DNA of 9,024 nt from CAYLLE01 sp964384485 (GCA_964384485.1 CAYLLE010000141.1:1-9024); one strand, 5' to 3'. Positions 1 through 7,487 are shown, counted from the stretch's first letter. Notes: generated from the letters alone by a model not told the origin. A program made the numbers and translations.

Positions 1-50
1 ATGAAATTATGGCCTTTTCTTAATCACAAAAGGAGTTGACCGGGATTTGC

Positions 51-59
51 TGATATAAT
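51..59 (+). promoter_or_regulatory. Extended -10 promoter-like site, target unknown
   Basis: The bases TGATATAAT form a perfect extended -10 element (TG, one base, TATAAT). A TTGACC hexamer lies at 36-41 but is only 12 bases away, too close for a normal -35 box, so the site would rely on the TG extension. A transcript from it would start near base 66 and run rightward, antisense to the end of the sigma-54 activator gene. It would pass two small inverted repeats: CACCG/CGGTG at 71-75 and 84-88, and CCGCCG/CGGCGG at 98-103 and 119-124. I see no open reading frame with a ribosome binding site behind it. It could be a chance match or the promoter of a short RNA. The rest of bases 1-130 holds nothing else I can support. 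Confidence 0.3.
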
Positions 60-130
60 ACGAATGTCATCACCGGAAATTGTCGGTGCCAAACGTACCG
101 CCGGATCCGGGATACTTGCGGCGGCCAAAA

Positions 131-1063
131 TTAATCTTTCAGTCTATACGCTTCCAATTTGTTGTACAGAGCCTTTCTGCTGATTTTTAGTGCTTCCGCG
201 GCTTCGCTTTTATTCCCCCCGTAGTATTCAAGGGTTTCTTTGATCAGTTTTTTTTCCGTATCATCTAAACTCGTACCGACAGGGATAACAAATTCCTTCT
301 TGGCTTTATCATTTTTGCGGAAATAATCGGGTAAAAGATCAGGTGTTATGTTGCCGTCCGGACTGGTGATGCAAACCCGCATTACCATGTTCTCAAGTTC
401 CCGGATATTACCCGGCCAGGGATATTGTTCCAATGAATTGCGGAAATCCTTGGAGACGGTAGCGATTTCCTTACCGAACTCTTTGCTGTATTTTTGGAAG
501 AAATAATCGGTCAGCACGTGAATGTCGTCTCCCCTCTCCCGAAGCGGCGGGATCTGGAACTGGAACACATTCAGCCGGTGATAAAGATCTTCCCGGAAAT
601 TACCCCCTTTGATTAACTCCTCCAGGCTCTCATTCGTGGCAGCTACCACCCGTGTGTCCACCGGAATTTCCCTGCTGCCGCCCACCCGCTGAATCCGTTT
701 TGTTTCCAGCACCCTGAGCAGGCTTATTTGACATTCCATCCCCATGGTGCTTATTTCATCCAGGAACAGGGTTCCGCCGTTTGCGAGTTCAAACTTTCCT
801 TTCTGCATGTAACTCGCTCCGGTAAACGCCCCCTTCTCATGGCCGAAAAGTTCGCTGGCTATGAGCTCTTTTGCTATGGCTCCGGTATTGACCGGAATGA
901 AAGGACCCGAAGCATTGCTTTTTTCGTGCACCAGCTGGGCAAAGAGATCTTTTCCGGTTCCGCTTTCACCGGAAAGGAGCACGGCTATATCAAGGGCCGC
1001 GACTTTTTCTATTTGTTCAAGAATATATTTGATGACCGGATTGTTGCCGATAATTTCTATCAT
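131..1063 (-). CDS. Sigma-54-dependent transcriptional activator, PspF-like (no sensor domain)
   Basis: This 310-residue protein is a bacterial enhancer-binding protein that would use ATP hydrolysis to open promoters bound by sigma-54 RNA polymerase. Visible motifs in order are: Walker A GESGTGKD at residues 32-39, the sigma-54 contact loop GAFTGA at 78-83, Walker B GGTLFLDE at 96-103, the arginine-finger region FREDLYHRL, the sensor II segment WPGNIRELEN, and a C-terminal Fis-type helix-turn-helix over about the last 40 residues (GGNKSEAAEALKISRKALYN). The AAA+ domain begins almost at residue 1, so there is no receiver, PAS, GAF or other input domain; this architecture is that of PspF. I chose the ATG at 1061-1063 because the homologous region starts there and GGAG lies 13 bases upstream; a TTG at 1132 would add 23 residues unlike the family. 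The gene is divergent from the exported protein at 1186. No GG-N10-GC sigma-54 promoter is visible between the two, so the target is unknown. Confidence 0.93.
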   Translation of the reverse strand: MIEIIGNNPVIKYILEQIEKVAALDIAVLLSGESGTGKDLFAQLVHEKSNASGPFIPVNTGAIAKELIASELFGHEKGAFTGASYMQKGKFELANGGTLFLDEISTMGMECQISLLRVLETKRIQRVGGSREIPVDTRVVAATNESLEELIKGGNFREDLYHRLNVFQFQIPPLRERGDDIHVLTDYFFQKYSKEFGKEIATVSKDFRNSLEQYPWPGNIRELENMVMRVCITSPDGNITPDLLPDYFRKNDKAKKEFVIPVGTSLDDTEKKLIKETLEYYGGNKSEAAEALKISRKALYNKLEAYRLKD

Positions 1064-1165
1064 TACAGTATAAAAGCTCCACTTACATTGTATCAAAAGC
1101 GGGTGATCGGTGGAATACCCGGAAAGAGACAAAAAGGATGGCCGTGCTTTGAATTTTTTCTGAAT

Positions 1166-1202
1166 AAAAACCGGTACTTAAGTATATGAAGAACCGGTTT
1201 TT
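1166..1202 (+). repeat. Inverted repeat enclosing the start codon of the exported-protein gene
   Basis: AAAAACCGGT at 1166-1175 is exactly complementary to ACCGGTTTTT at 1193-1202, giving a ten-base-pair stem with a 17-base loop. The stem can be extended by a few A-T pairs if one T is bulged. The loop contains the ATG at 1186-1188. The 10-base palindrome TACTTAAGTA at 1175-1184 is nested in it and begins at the last stem base. The A-rich and T-rich flanks give it the look of a bidirectional terminator, yet no gene ends here. It may act in RNA as a translation-control or attenuator hairpin, or in DNA as an operator. The repeat is seen directly; any role is inference. Confidence 0.5.
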
Positions 1203-2526
1203 TATTTTCGCTGCCCTCCTTTTTACCTGCTCCTCGGCACATGGGGAGGAAGATTTCCGGATCGAACTGTTCTCAGACTGTTCCGATATTTGGAGCATCA
1301 CTCTGAATGGAAAGACGCCGGACTGGCGCGGGTATTTCAAAACAGCCGGTCCTCTACCGTCCGGGCATTTCCCCGCGCTGGATTTTCAAACGGCAGCGGA
1401 GGTTTCAGGTATCACAATCGGCAGGTTGAAACCGGGCCCCTTCGATATTTTTCTGAATGATCCTTTCCGATATCCGAAAGACCTGCCGGGGGCATACCGT
1501 TTCGGACGGTTCTGCCGTTCCTCTGAACCATGCCGGATTCTGGGTATTCACGGATTTGTTTTTGACACACTTGAATTCTGGATCGGTACTGAAAAAGGAG
1601 AAAGACGTTTCTGGGGCGGAGCTTTCCAATTTTGTCCTTTGTTTAAGCGGATTACCCTGCAGCCGTTTACCCTCATTTCCCATCCGGATCCTGAACCGGT
1701 TGGCGAGAAGTGGTTTGCTCCCGGACCCCGGCTCATTCCCGGCAGACTGTTCCATACGGGAACCTCCGTCCTATTCCGATCTTCCGTCTTTCATGCCGAT
1801 ATGCTGAGTGCTGTTTCGCTGAACACCCTTTATACTCCCGGTATGATTTTCCGTTGTCCCTTCACTCTGCGTCTCGGCGGTATTGTCTGTTACGGGGGTT
1901 TCTCCTTAAAAGCTGGACCGTATATCAGTCCCGCCGGTTCCGTGCCGAAGAATTCCTTTTCCTACCGCCTCGGGCTGGAAGGGAAAAATGAAGACTTCTC
2001 GGGAGAGCTGGAAATTAATGGCGGGTGTATTGCGCATGCCGGAGAAAATTTACCCTTCCTGGAAACTGAAAGGGTATACAAAGCTGACGGCAGATGGAAG
2101 ACTGGAATATTCACTTCTTCCGCCGGATTTGGATGGATAGACCGCTGGAACCGCCGCGGCGTTAAAAGGTCGGAAAGGATTTACCGAACCGGATATGCCG
2201 TAGGGAATGACTGGTTCAAAATTGAGGCAACGGGCACGGCAACGGAGCGGGAACTTGAATTAAGGGAAGGCAGATGTTCAGTGAAGGCCGAGTTTAAACC
2301 GGAATGGCTAACGCTGGGTTTCGGGGCATCCCTTCATAGCCGGTTTGCCCTTGCCTGGACTTCCCTCTCCTGCATCCTGACCGTCAAGGTTCCTTTAAGA
2401 CGGTTTATGCTGAAAGGATCGCTTGAGAATCCGCGGCCGGTATATCTGTCTAACGGATGGTATAACAGACTGGTATCAGAATTAAAAGGGGAGGTGATTC
2501 TGGTTTATTCCTTTCCGTCCGACTGA
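1186..2526 (+). CDS. Exported protein of unknown function, possible outer-membrane beta-barrel
   Basis: I do not recognise this 446-residue protein. The N-terminus is a clear signal peptide: basic MKNR, a hydrophobic core FFIFAALLF, then a polar stretch with a likely signal peptidase I site after SSAHG (residue 20). The Cys at residue 15 is preceded by LFT, a poor lipobox, so a lipoprotein is unlikely. The mature part has no further hydrophobic helix. It is rich in Phe, Tyr, Trp and Gly, with many short alternating hydrophobic/polar stretches (for example SGITIGRL, LTLGFGASL, FKIEATGTA), a pattern that fits beta strands of an outer-membrane barrel or a beta-rich periplasmic protein. The start at 1186 is the only one that keeps the signal peptide, and an in-frame stop lies at 1165-1167. 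No Shine-Dalgarno sequence precedes it, and the ATG is in a hairpin loop. The 3' end overlaps the convergent proB by 22 bases. The length, signal peptide and codon-like reading support a real gene; the function is open. Confidence 0.72.
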   Translation: MKNRFFIFAALLFTCSSAHGEEDFRIELFSDCSDIWSITLNGKTPDWRGYFKTAGPLPSGHFPALDFQTAAEVSGITIGRLKPGPFDIFLNDPFRYPKDLPGAYRFGRFCRSSEPCRILGIHGFVFDTLEFWIGTEKGERRFWGGAFQFCPLFKRITLQPFTLISHPDPEPVGEKWFAPGPRLIPGRLFHTGTSVLFRSSVFHADMLSAVSLNTLYTPGMIFRCPFTLRLGGIVCYGGFSLKAGPYISPAGSVPKNSFSYRLGLEGKNEDFSGELEINGGCIAHAGENLPFLETERVYKADGRWKTGIFTSSAGFGWIDRWNRRGVKRSERIYRTGYAVGNDWFKIEATGTATERELELREGRCSVKAEFKPEWLTLGFGASLHSRFALAWTSLSCILTVKVPLRRFMLKGSLENPRPVYLSNGWYNRLVSELKGEVILVYSFPSD

Positions 2527-3662
2527 TCGGTCCGGTCCAGGAAGGCCATATCTTCCGGCCGGGCTACCACGTCTTTTCTCCCCGCACCCAGAATGCCGGA
2601 TATCTCCCAGGAATGTTTCCCGATCAGCCGCCTGAGCTCGGTGCTGTCAAAAGCGGTTACCAGCTTGACGGAATTGTTAACCATTACAACATCTCCGGCA
2701 TGAAATACACCGGTGACCGACACTATTCCCTTCGGCAGAAGACTGTTACGCCCGCGGATAGCCTGCATCGCTCCCTCGTCAACTTTGATGTTTCCTCTTG
2801 CTTCTGAATTGAGAATCCAGCGGGTCCGGTTTTTAAGTTTCCGCTGCGGGATGAACCACGAGCCAAGTTCCTCTCCGTTTATCACCCGGTTGATTACATT
2901 CGGCTCCCGGCCATCCGCTATTACGGTATGGCAGCCGGCATTTTCCGCGATGATTACTGCCCTCAGTTTGGACTTCATCCCTCCTGTGGAATGGAGGCTC
3001 CCTCCGGTCCCGGCGCATTTAATTTGGTTCTCGGTAACTCCGTTAATTCTGAGGATTGGTTTTGCTTCCGGGTACTTCCGCGGGTTCTGATCATAAAAAG
3101 CGTCTATATCGGTAAGGATAAGGAGCAGATCGGAATCGATTTTACTGGCTATAAGCGCGCTCAGCCGGTCATTATCGCCGAAGGCGGTTCCGATTTCATC
3201 GGTGGAAATGCTGTCGTTCTCGTTGAAAATCGGGATAACATCAAGACCCAGAAGGGTTTCCACCGAATTCCGGAGATTGATGTAGCTTTTCCTGTTGTTC
3301 AGAACCTCCCGTGTGATGAGAACCTGGGCTGTTTTAAGTGCCTGCTTTTGAAATGCTTCCCGATATGTGTGCATCAGCAGAGGCTGTCCGATCGCGGCGC
3401 AGGCCTGACGCATTTTGATTCCTTCCACCCGGCGGGATATTCCAAGTTCTCCTGCTCCCATTCCGATGGCTCCGCTCGTGACCAGGAGCGGATGGATGTT
3501 CCGCTCCTTAATCTCTGCCAACTGAGCCGCGATTCGGGAAACATAGGCTTTATTGATACCGTCTTCACCGGATAAAAGATTGGTGCCGATTTTAATAACC
3601 ATTCGTTTGGTAAAGCTAAAGTCTCTTTTTTTATCCATGGGGTTTACAAGTTGACGTCTCAC
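2505..3662 (-). CDS. proB: Glutamate 5-kinase with C-terminal PUA domain
   Basis: ProB phosphorylates L-glutamate with ATP to gamma-glutamyl phosphate, the first step of proline synthesis in the cytosol, and passes this labile product to ProA. The 385-residue product has the amino-acid kinase fold: VIKIGTNLL near residues 22-30, TSGAIGMG, the glutamate-site NENDSIS, FGDNDRLSALIA, LLILTDIDAFYDQNP and the nucleotide-loop region STGGMKSKL. A PUA domain fills about residues 285-370 (KVDEGAMQAIR, SLLPKGIVSVTG, GDVVMV). Length and domain order match full-length bacterial ProB. The start is a GTG at 3660-3662 that overlaps the proA stop (GTGA), which suggests translational coupling. An in-frame ATG at 3636-3638 would remove eight residues and is a real alternative, since neither has a strong ribosome binding site. 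The gene lies after proA, the reverse of the familiar proBA order. Its stop lies inside the end of the convergent exported-protein gene. In many bacteria ProB is feedback-inhibited by proline; that is family knowledge, not seen here. Confidence 0.97.
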   Translation of the reverse strand: MRRQLVNPMDKKRDFSFTKRMVIKIGTNLLSGEDGINKAYVSRIAAQLAEIKERNIHPLLVTSGAIGMGAGELGISRRVEGIKMRQACAAIGQPLLMHTYREAFQKQALKTAQVLITREVLNNRKSYINLRNSVETLLGLDVIPIFNENDSISTDEIGTAFGDNDRLSALIASKIDSDLLLILTDIDAFYDQNPRKYPEAKPILRINGVTENQIKCAGTGGSLHSTGGMKSKLRAVIIAENAGCHTVIADGREPNVINRVINGEELGSWFIPQRKLKNRTRWILNSEARGNIKVDEGAMQAIRGRNSLLPKGIVSVTGVFHAGDVVMVNNSVKLVTAFDSTELRRLIGKHSWEISGILGAGRKDVVARPEDMAFLDRTDQSDGKE

Positions 3663-4933
3663 AGCGGTTTATGGGTGAACCGTCTTCCCTTCTCTCCGGT
3701 ATAATCTGCCACGATCTGGCCTGTTCCCTGCAGCTTCCATTTATACGTCATCAGTCCTTCTATTCCTACAGGCCCCCTGGCGTGTATTTTCGATGTACTG
3801 ATTCCTACCTCTGCGCCGAGACCGTACCGGAATCCGTCCGCGAAGCGGGTGCTGCAGTTCCACATCACGCTGGCGGAATCCACCCGCTCCATAAATCCTT
3901 GAGCCGTTTCCCGGTCCGATGTAACTATTGAATCCGTATGTTTGGAACCGTATCGATTGATATGATCGATGGCTTCCTCCGCGGAATCGATCACCTTAAC
4001 AGAAACAATCAGATCCAGATATTCCGTCTTCCAATCGCTCTCTTCCGCTTTTTCCGCGTTTATATATTCCCTGACCCGGGGGCATCCCTTTATGGTGACT
4101 TCCCGGGACGACAGGGCCTTCTCCAATGAAGGCAGAACCACGGGGGCGATATCCTTGTGCACCAGGATAGTTTCCGCGGCGTTGCACACCGCTACATACT
4201 GAGTTTTTGAGTCCACCGAAATTCTGACCGCCATATCCGGATTGGCAGAACCGTCGATGTAGACGTGGCATAGGCCGTCGGCGTGGCCCAGAACGGGTAT
4301 CCTTGTATTGTCCATTATGTAGCGGACGAATTCGTTAGAGCCCCTGGGGATGATAAGATCTATCGTGTCCTCCATCGTTAAAATCGAGGCAACCTCATCT
4401 CTTGTCTCAAGGAGCTGCATCCAGCCCTCGGGTATGCCGGCTTTTAAGCCGGCATCGTATATAATCCGGAACAATATTCTGTTTGAGTTGACCGCCTCTT
4501 TACCGCCCTTTAAAAGCACACAGTTGCCGCTCTTCAGGCAAAGGGTGGATATCTGCACCAGGGCATCGGGGCGGGATTCAAAAATGATCCCGATAACTCC
4601 GATCGGCGAAGCGACTTTATACAGGTTAAGCCCCGTGTCCAGCTCCCGTCCTTCAATTACTCTTCCCACCGGCTCGTTCATTTCCGCCAATTCCCGGATA
4701 CCTTTCGCGAGTGTTTCCAGTTTTTCCTGAGTAAAGGCCAGCCGTTTTCTTATCGGTCCGGGAAGACCTGTCTTTTCCGCTTCTGCCAGATCTTTTTGGT
4801 TCTCCCGATATATTGTTTCCGCGTTACCCTCCAACGCCTCGGCTATCTTCGTGAGTGCTTTACTTTTAATTTCCCCCGGCAAAGATGCCGCACGGGAATA
4901 CGCTTCTTTTGCGGCAGTTCCGAAATCTTTCAT
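3659..4933 (-). CDS. proA: Gamma-glutamyl phosphate reductase
   Basis: ProA reduces gamma-glutamyl phosphate with NADPH to glutamate-5-semialdehyde, which cyclises to pyrroline-5-carboxylate, the precursor of proline. It is a cytosolic member of the aldehyde dehydrogenase superfamily. The 424 residues match the normal length. Visible signatures are the cofactor-binding region SPIGVIGIIFESRP, the catalytic Cys at residue 250 in AVCNAAETILVH, and the ProA family signature near the C-terminus (STRFADGFRYGLGAEVGIST followed by HARGPVGIEGL). The ATG at 4931-4933 begins the usual N-terminal alpha-helical region (KEAYSRAASL). GGAG lies 14 bases upstream, with a closer weak AGGG. The stop overlaps the proB start by four bases, so the two should be co-expressed, in line with the enzyme complex known for this pathway. 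copA ends 56 bases upstream on the same strand. The pathway's last enzyme, proC, is not in this window. Confidence 0.97.
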   Translation of the reverse strand: MKDFGTAAKEAYSRAASLPGEIKSKALTKIAEALEGNAETIYRENQKDLAEAEKTGLPGPIRKRLAFTQEKLETLAKGIRELAEMNEPVGRVIEGRELDTGLNLYKVASPIGVIGIIFESRPDALVQISTLCLKSGNCVLLKGGKEAVNSNRILFRIIYDAGLKAGIPEGWMQLLETRDEVASILTMEDTIDLIIPRGSNEFVRYIMDNTRIPVLGHADGLCHVYIDGSANPDMAVRISVDSKTQYVAVCNAAETILVHKDIAPVVLPSLEKALSSREVTIKGCPRVREYINAEKAEESDWKTEYLDLIVSVKVIDSAEEAIDHINRYGSKHTDSIVTSDRETAQGFMERVDSASVMWNCSTRFADGFRYGLGAEVGISTSKIHARGPVGIEGLMTYKWKLQGTGQIVADYTGEKGRRFTHKPL

Positions 4934-4941
4934 TGCCCTAC

Positions 4942-4970
4942 AGAATACTCCAAGGAAATACCTTTATCAA
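4942..4970 (-). promoter_or_regulatory. Possible sigma-70-type promoter for proAB
   Basis: Read on the minus strand, TTGATA (4970-4965) and TATTCT (4947-4942) are separated by exactly 17 bases, a good -35/-10 pair in the short gap between copA and proA. Transcription would begin only about one to three bases before the proA ATG, so the message would be leaderless or nearly so and would lack the GGAG at the -10 edge. That GGAG would be usable only on read-through transcripts from copA. The hexamers are seen; their use is inference. Confidence 0.4.
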
Positions 4971-4989
4971 CATCAAAATCCGGAACGGG

Positions 4990-7470
4990 TTAGGTCCCGG
5001 ATAACTTTTTCCCGGCAAGCAGCCGGGAATTCGCGACCACACTGACCGAGCTGAAGGCCATAGCCGTTTCTGCCAATATCGGATGCAGCAGCCCGATAAC
5101 AGCCAAGGGGATCATGATGAGATTGTAGGCCGAGGCCCAGAACAGGTTCTGTTTTATTTTTCTGAGTGTTCCCCGGCTCAATTCAAACGCCCGGAGCAGT
5201 CCCTCGGGATCGTTCCGCACCAGAATGATATCGCCCGATTCCGCGGCGATGTCTGTCCCGCTTCCCATGGCTATTCCCACATCCGCTGACGCCAGTGCCG
5301 GGGCGTCATTGATTCCATCTCCAACCATGATAACGGTTCTACCCTGACGCTGGTACTCTTCCACTAAAGCCGCCTTATCCTGGGGAAGCATTCCGGCTTT
5401 ATATTCCGGGATGCCCGCTTCTCCTGCTATTCTTGCCGCGGTATCTTCATTGTCTCCCGTCACAAGTACCGGCTGTATATGCAGGTCCTTAAACCGTGAG
5501 ACTGTTTCAGTTATTCCCTCCCGTATAGGGTCACTAACCGCGATTAATCCAAGAACCGTATCATTTCCGGCAATCATGATCACCGTTTTTCCCTCTTTCT
5601 GCAGCCGCTCCGCGGCAGATTCAATTTCCGCGGGGATCATCAACCCGAACTCCCGGATAAAACCCGGGTTTCCCGCGGTGATCTGCTTCCCGGCCGTGTA
5701 TGCAGTGATGCCTTTACCGGTAACGGCATTGAATTTTTCCGCTTCCGCTATCGTTATTTCATTAGCTTTAGCGTAATTTACGACAGCTTTTCCGAGGGGG
5801 TGTTCCGAACCGGATTCAGCTGCTGCCGCTAATGCAATGAGTTCCGCTTTATCCTGATCCTTTGCCGGAACAATCTCGGTTATGGACGGGATGCCCTTGG
5901 TCACTGTCCCTGTTTTATCCAATAGAAGTATATCCGCGGACTGGAGGATCTGTATTGCCGCTCCGTTCCGGATAAGTATTCCGTTTTCAGCCCCTTTTCC
6001 CGAGCCTACCATCAGAGCTGTAGGAGTCGCTAATCCGAGGGCGCAGGGACACGCTATCACCAATACCGCTATCGCCGCGTAAACAGCCAGAGACACCGTA
6101 CTCATTCCGGGATTCACCCAAGGAACAAACCCGGACGCCCACACGATGATTTCCCGGAATAATCCGGGAAATACCAGCCAGGCCGCCGCGGTCAGCACAG
6201 ATATACCTAAAATGATGGGAACAAAGACCGCGGTTATTTTATCCGCCAATGTCTGGATAGGTACCTTGGTAGTTTGCGCTTCTTCTACCAAGCGGATGAC
6301 CTGGCTTAAGAAAGTCTCTTCCCCCAGCTTTTCCGCTTTAATCCGAAGAAGTCCGCTCTGGTTCACCGTACCTCCGATCACCTTATCACTTTCCCCTTTT
6401 TTTACCGGCATGGATTCACCGGTAGCTAAGGATTCATCGACATGACTTTCCCCTGACACAACAGTTCCGTCGGTAGGAATTTTCTCTCCGGGCCGGACTA
6501 TCATGATATCGCCTTTGTTCAGCTTGTTCACCGGTATCAGTTCTTCCTTGCCGTCTCTCAGGACTGCGGCATCCCTGATCTTTAGGGAGGATAATTTTCT
6601 AATAGCTTCGGATGCTCTTCCCCGGGATTTGCTTTCGATATACCGGCCGGTCAGGTGGATCGCCATGATCATCCCGGCCACGGGCGCGAAGTTTCCGAGG
6701 GCCGGAACAAGGCCGAAAAGGTGGAGCACCGCTAATATACCGGTAGTGAGAGCCGCGAGCGTTCCCAGCGCAATGAGCACATCCATGTTCGGCCGGAGTG
6801 ATTTGGCTGTTCTCCACGCGCTGCTGTAGGTCTCCTTTCCCGGAACAGCCAGAACAAAAGCCGAGAGGATCAGTGTCCCAATTATATAGACAGGCCGGTT
6901 CGGAAAAGCGTATCCGAAAGTCATTTCCGGTATCATCCAGAGAATGATGGGAACGGCGGCAGCCCACGCGGCAATCATCTTCTTTTTTGATGCCGCCGTC
7001 TTTTTTTCTTCACGGTGAAGCTGTTTTTCTATTCCGTCCCCTGTTCGGTCCGCCGGAAATGCCGTATATCCCGCTTTTTTTACCTGAGATTGAACATCGT
7101 TAAATGCTATTCTGCCCGGATCGTAGGTGATCCGGGCGCTTTCGGTCTGCAGATTGACCGAGGCTGAGGAGATTCCCTTAAGCTCCTTCAGTGATGCTTC
7201 AACGGCGGAGGCACATCCCGCGCAGTGCATCCCTTCGATCCTGACCGTCATATAATCTTCCGGGATCTTGTAACCCGCGTTTTCCACCGCTTTTCGGATG
7301 GAATCATCATCGGTTTTTTTATTTTTAAAACTCACCAACGCTGACCCGGTATTCAAATTTACAGTTACCGTCTCAACTCCGGGAATCTTCTTTATTGCGT
7401 TCTCCACTGACGCGACGCAGCCGGCGCAGTGCATCCCCTCAATGGGAATTTTTTTCTTTTCACTTGCCAT
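4990..7470 (-). CDS. copA: Cu(I)-exporting P1B-1-type ATPase with two N-terminal HMA domains
   Basis: CopA pumps Cu(I) (and usually Ag(I)) out of the cytoplasm across the inner membrane at the cost of ATP. The 826 residues contain two heavy-metal-associated domains with GMHCAGC motifs (Cys15/Cys18 and Cys83/Cys86). These are followed by eight expected membrane segments, the actuator motif TGES, the CPC ion-binding motif at residues 474-476 (IACPCALGLATP), the phosphorylated Asp518 in DKTGT, SEHPLGKA in the nucleotide-binding domain and GDGINDAP around 717-724. The last two membrane segments carry YN-x4-P (Tyr782, Asn783) and MxxSS (Met804, Ser807, Ser808), residues that mark the Cu(I)-specific P1B-1 group. 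The ATG at 7468-7470 has AGGAG nine bases upstream, and the gene begins 17 bases after the csoR stop, so the two form an operon. No separate CopZ chaperone gene is present in the window. The short gap to proA has no clear terminator. Confidence 0.98.
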   Translation of the reverse strand: MASEKKKIPIEGMHCAGCVASVENAIKKIPGVETVTVNLNTGSALVSFKNKKTDDDSIRKAVENAGYKIPEDYMTVRIEGMHCAGCASAVEASLKELKGISSASVNLQTESARITYDPGRIAFNDVQSQVKKAGYTAFPADRTGDGIEKQLHREEKKTAASKKKMIAAWAAAVPIILWMIPEMTFGYAFPNRPVYIIGTLILSAFVLAVPGKETYSSAWRTAKSLRPNMDVLIALGTLAALTTGILAVLHLFGLVPALGNFAPVAGMIMAIHLTGRYIESKSRGRASEAIRKLSSLKIRDAAVLRDGKEELIPVNKLNKGDIMIVRPGEKIPTDGTVVSGESHVDESLATGESMPVKKGESDKVIGGTVNQSGLLRIKAEKLGEETFLSQVIRLVEEAQTTKVPIQTLADKITAVFVPIILGISVLTAAAWLVFPGLFREIIVWASGFVPWVNPGMSTVSLAVYAAIAVLVIACPCALGLATPTALMVGSGKGAENGILIRNGAAIQILQSADILLLDKTGTVTKGIPSITEIVPAKDQDKAELIALAAAAESGSEHPLGKAVVNYAKANEITIAEAEKFNAVTGKGITAYTAGKQITAGNPGFIREFGLMIPAEIESAAERLQKEGKTVIMIAGNDTVLGLIAVSDPIREGITETVSRFKDLHIQPVLVTGDNEDTAARIAGEAGIPEYKAGMLPQDKAALVEEYQRQGRTVIMVGDGINDAPALASADVGIAMGSGTDIAAESGDIILVRNDPEGLLRAFELSRGTLRKIKQNLFWASAYNLIMIPLAVIGLLHPILAETAMAFSSVSVVANSRLLAGKKLSGT

Positions 7471-7487
7471 ATATATAGTCTCCTATC

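Noticed and set aside
1..39. Open frame 1-39 as the end or start of a gene at the left edge
   Set aside because: Twelve codons before a stop are too few to distinguish from chance, and no conserved ending or terminator follows.
1067..1096. TTGATA-N18-TATACT promoter on the minus strand for the activator
   Set aside because: The -10 box ends three bases before the ATG at 1063, so the transcript would begin inside the coding sequence and no later start codon is available.
1064..1132. TTG start at 1132 giving a 333-residue activator
   Set aside because: The extra 23 residues do not resemble the family N-terminus, TTG is a weak start, and the ATG at 1063 has GGAG upstream and matches the usual PspF-like beginning.
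728..1189. 153-codon plus-strand open frame antisense to the sigma-54 activator
   Set aside because: It lies opposite a gene with all motifs of its family, has no ribosome binding site and its translation shows no recognisable motif.
2477..2502. Inverted repeat CAGAAT/ATTCTG as a terminator for the exported-protein gene
   Set aside because: The stem has only six mostly A-T pairs with a 14-base loop, lies inside the coding region, and is not followed by a real T-tract.
2928..3575. 215-codon plus-strand open frame antisense to proB
   Set aside because: It mirrors the conserved kinase domain of proB; its composition looks like an antisense shadow and no start signal is visible.
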